Positions 15,120 through 16,267 of a stretch of 16,267 nucleotides of DNA are shown here, one piece after another. The DNA is taken from contig UQYI01000033.1 in the NCBI GenBank assembly GCA_900545265.1, positions 1-16,267 on the forward strand. The letters are read 5' to 3'. Within the stretch, counting starts at the first letter, position 1, and every line of letters begins with the position of its first letter. The position numbers were made by a program, and so were the translations under genes. This DNA comes from an uncultured Eubacteriales bacterium (lineage in GTDB: Bacteria > Bacillota > Clostridia > Christensenellales > CAG-138). The notes beneath the pieces were generated by a model. It was not told where the DNA came from and ran no database searches. It saw only the letters and a list, made by a program, of their open reading frames with translations.

Positions 15120-15149
15120 AGCTGTTTTCTCCATAAAATTTCACCTTGT

Positions 15150-15178
15150 ACTATACCGTATTTTTCACCGGATTGCAA
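15150..15178 (-). promoter_or_regulatory. Promoter of lepA-hemW
   Basis: On the minus strand TTGCAA (15173-15178), 17 bp, TATAGT (15150-15155). Transcription would begin near 15143, which decides for the 15119 start of lepA. Confidence 0.7.
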
Positions 15179-15439
15179 GGAAAAGCAATGGCCGCAAAAT
15201 GGGCAGGGCTGTTCATAAAACAGAAGTGCGCCACAGCATAAAATCATATGGAGCAGGGCTCATTGCAAGACGCAGAGGGGAAGCTGCTGTAAGATATAAT
15301 TCGTGTGCCGGATTATCGGGAACACCCGGGAAAATATCGCCGCCTGCAATAGACTTTTTTGGATGTATCTGCTATATTTACTCAGACGATAAAACAAGAT
15401 TGGATAAGAAAAATATATATAAAGAAGTTCAGAACCGTA
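15179..15439. other. Intergenic region between lepA and the small membrane protein
   Basis: No believable gene was found; open frames here are short and lack ribosome sites. It contains small hairpins, CTGTT/AACAG around 15209-15223 and CGGG/CCCG around 15317-15329. It also has an isolated TATAAT at 15295-15300 without a -35 box at usable distance, and the promoter at 15350-15378. Confidence 0.4.
15350..15378 (+). promoter_or_regulatory. Possible promoter of the small membrane protein gene
   Basis: TAGACT (15350-15355), 17 bp, TATATT (15373-15378). The -35 box is moderate and the -10 box good. It would give a leader of about 54 nt before ATG 15440. Confidence 0.4.
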
Positions 15440-15586
15440 ATGGCTGTTATTGTCATGGCTGCTGCAGGGATCGCCGGCTTTTTTGTTGGTGCCATTATGA
15501 AGGAAGCCATGAGCGGAGCCATTCTGTTTTCCGTGATCGCAGGAATTGCCTGCATTGTCTATAACCTGGATAACCGTGAGGCGTAA
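15440..15586 (+). CDS. Small two-helix membrane protein, unknown function
   Basis: 48 residues from ATG 15440. MAVIVMAAAGIAGFFVGAIM is the first membrane segment. A short polar turn KEAMSG follows, then AILFSVIAGIACIVY as the second, then an acidic-basic end NLDNREA. The hairpin of two helices with a small-residue-rich first helix is common among unnamed small membrane proteins of clostridia. The ribosome site is weak (AAAGAAG, about 12 nt away). An alternative TTG at 15359 would add 27 residues (QTIKQDWIRKIYIKKFRTV), basic and plausible, but it would overlap the predicted promoter. A candidate structured element begins immediately after the stop. Function unknown. Confidence 0.5.
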   Translation: MAVIVMAAAGIAGFFVGAIMKEAMSGAILFSVIAGIACIVYNLDNREA

Positions 15587-15587
15587 G

Positions 15588-15705
15588 ATACCTTCAGGGC
15601 TGCCCATTGGCTTCAGTGGAAAAACCGGACTGGTTCACAGACATTCTCAGTTGGCAAGCTTGAAATGAATATTGTACCGAAAGTGTGCCCTTGAAGGTGT
15701 TTTTT
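15588..15705 (+). ncRNA. Candidate structured RNA or 3' end closed by a long stem and T run
   Basis: ATACCTTCAGGGC (15588-15600) pairs with GCCCTTGAAGGTGT (15687-15700) with one bulged base and one G-U pair, closing about 86 nt. Six T residues end it at 15705. Inside, CCATTG pairs with CAGTGG and AACC with GGTT, and CAAGCTTG is self-complementary. It does not match any riboswitch class I recognise. It could be the 3' untranslated end and terminator of the small membrane gene, or a separate small RNA. Confidence 0.35.
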
Positions 15706-15715
15706 GCATGCACGT

Positions 15716-16267
15716 TTAGAGCCGTTCCGCTGTTTGTTTGGTTTTAATGAAGTATTCCATCATTTGAGCAAGGAAGGGAGGTGCCTCCATAACGGTATTA
15801 GAGAGGACTATAATTGCCGCTTTATCCTTAAAATTCAACCTTTGCCAATGTCTCAATCCCGGCAATCCTCCATCATGTCCGAACCAACCATTATCGAATT
15901 GCCATAACCCGCATCCGTAAGGCTTTGGAGTAAAGTTCAGACATTCCTTCCAACTGTTAGCGGACAATATATCGGCATTTAGTATAGCGTTGCACCAAAG
16001 CCCCAAATCTGTTAGCGAAGAAACAACGCTGCTGTCACCACTCTCCATGGCCAGCCTGCCACAGGAAAACATCTCATCGTTATGTTTCACATATCCGCAA
16101 GCGTCTGCTATATGTCCGTTCATGTGGATATGATTTAAGCCGAAGCGCATAAATACATCGCTCATGGCAACTGACAAAGGTTTGCCGGTTAATATCTCCA
16201 GAATGTGACCAAGCAAAAAATAATTCGTATTGCTGTATCTTCCCTCTGTTCCGGGTTCAAAGTGCAA
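15716..16267 (-). CDS. C-terminal part of a serine beta-lactamase-family hydrolase, runs off the right edge
   Basis: 183 residues of an open frame that continues past the right edge, so the TTG at the edge is not a real start. RYSNTNYFLLGHILE contains the YxN motif of class C-type penicillin-binding folds, and GHDGGLPG (130-137) is the HxGG counterpart of KTG. The nucleophile motif SxxK lies outside the window. GLWCNAILNADIL and AAIIVLSNT also fit the family. These enzymes are mostly esterases, D-aminopeptidases or peptidoglycan hydrolases rather than resistance enzymes, and the substrate cannot be told. Base composition is more AT-rich than the core genes to its left, which hints at accessory DNA. 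It converges with the small membrane gene, its stop lying 11 bp beyond the T run of the structured element. Confidence 0.88.
   Translation of the reverse strand: MHFEPGTEGRYSNTNYFLLGHILEILTGKPLSVAMSDVFMRFGLNHIHMNGHIADACGYVKHNDEMFSCGRLAMESGDSSVVSSLTDLGLWCNAILNADILSANSWKECLNFTPKPYGCGLWQFDNGWFGHDGGLPGLRHWQRLNFKDKAAIIVLSNTVMEAPPFLAQMMEYFIKTKQTAERL

Noticed and set aside
14888..15247. Minus-strand frame starting with a CPFCGHC zinc-ribbon-like motif
   Set aside because: It overlaps the lepA start in another frame and crosses its promoter; the cysteine motif is most likely chance.
15295..15300. Isolated TATAAT as a promoter
   Set aside because: The nearest TTGCAA is 26 bp away, too far for a -35 box, and nothing else fits.

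Overview
The window looks like Bacillota chromosome, probably from an anaerobic gut clostridium. That is inferred from gene content (RadA, TypA, LepA, HemW, a QueT transporter, an FolD-like protein), from vegetative promoters with near-consensus TTGnnn-16/17-TATAnT boxes, from strong AGGAGG-type ribosome sites and from U-rich hairpin terminators. No rRNA, tRNA, CRISPR array or complete insertion sequence was seen.

Left part (1 to about 2890) is accessory DNA. It holds, reading leftward, a small XRE-type regulator and the N-terminal part of a PLD-nuclease/helicase of the DUF3427 type that runs off the left edge. Divergent from them is a Fic protein with its own DNA-binding N-terminus. Next comes a WapI-like immunity gene broken by one in-frame stop. 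A bidirectional terminator at 2862-2889 separates this block from the core genome.

Middle part (2913 to 15134) is mostly housekeeping. prs (a divergent PRPP synthetase) runs leftward. Divergent from it, a membrane-anchored beta-propeller protein and radA run rightward, followed by typA with two possible promoters and its own terminator. A two-gene unit follows: an uncharacterised protein with a faint ThyX-like pattern, overlapping an FolD-like gene that lacks the catalytic lysine. A strong terminator ends the rightward block. On the minus strand, lepA overlaps hemW by 4 bp. Behind hemW lie an 8-oxoguanine-deaminase-type amidohydrolase and a QueT-family transporter that overlap by 13 bp and have their own promoter in the 57-bp gap.

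Right part (15135 to 16267) has a small two-helix membrane protein, a candidate structured RNA element directly after its stop, and the C-terminal part of a serine beta-lactamase-family protein running off the right edge.

The most useful leads are: the folD-like gene missing its cyclohydrolase lysine and its coupling to the ThyX-like gene; the deaminase-QueT pair, which may salvage a modified purine; nested inverted repeats at the Fic promoter; the in-frame stop in the immunity gene; a leaderless-looking promoter with a palindrome over its -35 box; and the roughly 118-nt structured element at 15588-15705. No complete new system can be proven from sequence alone.
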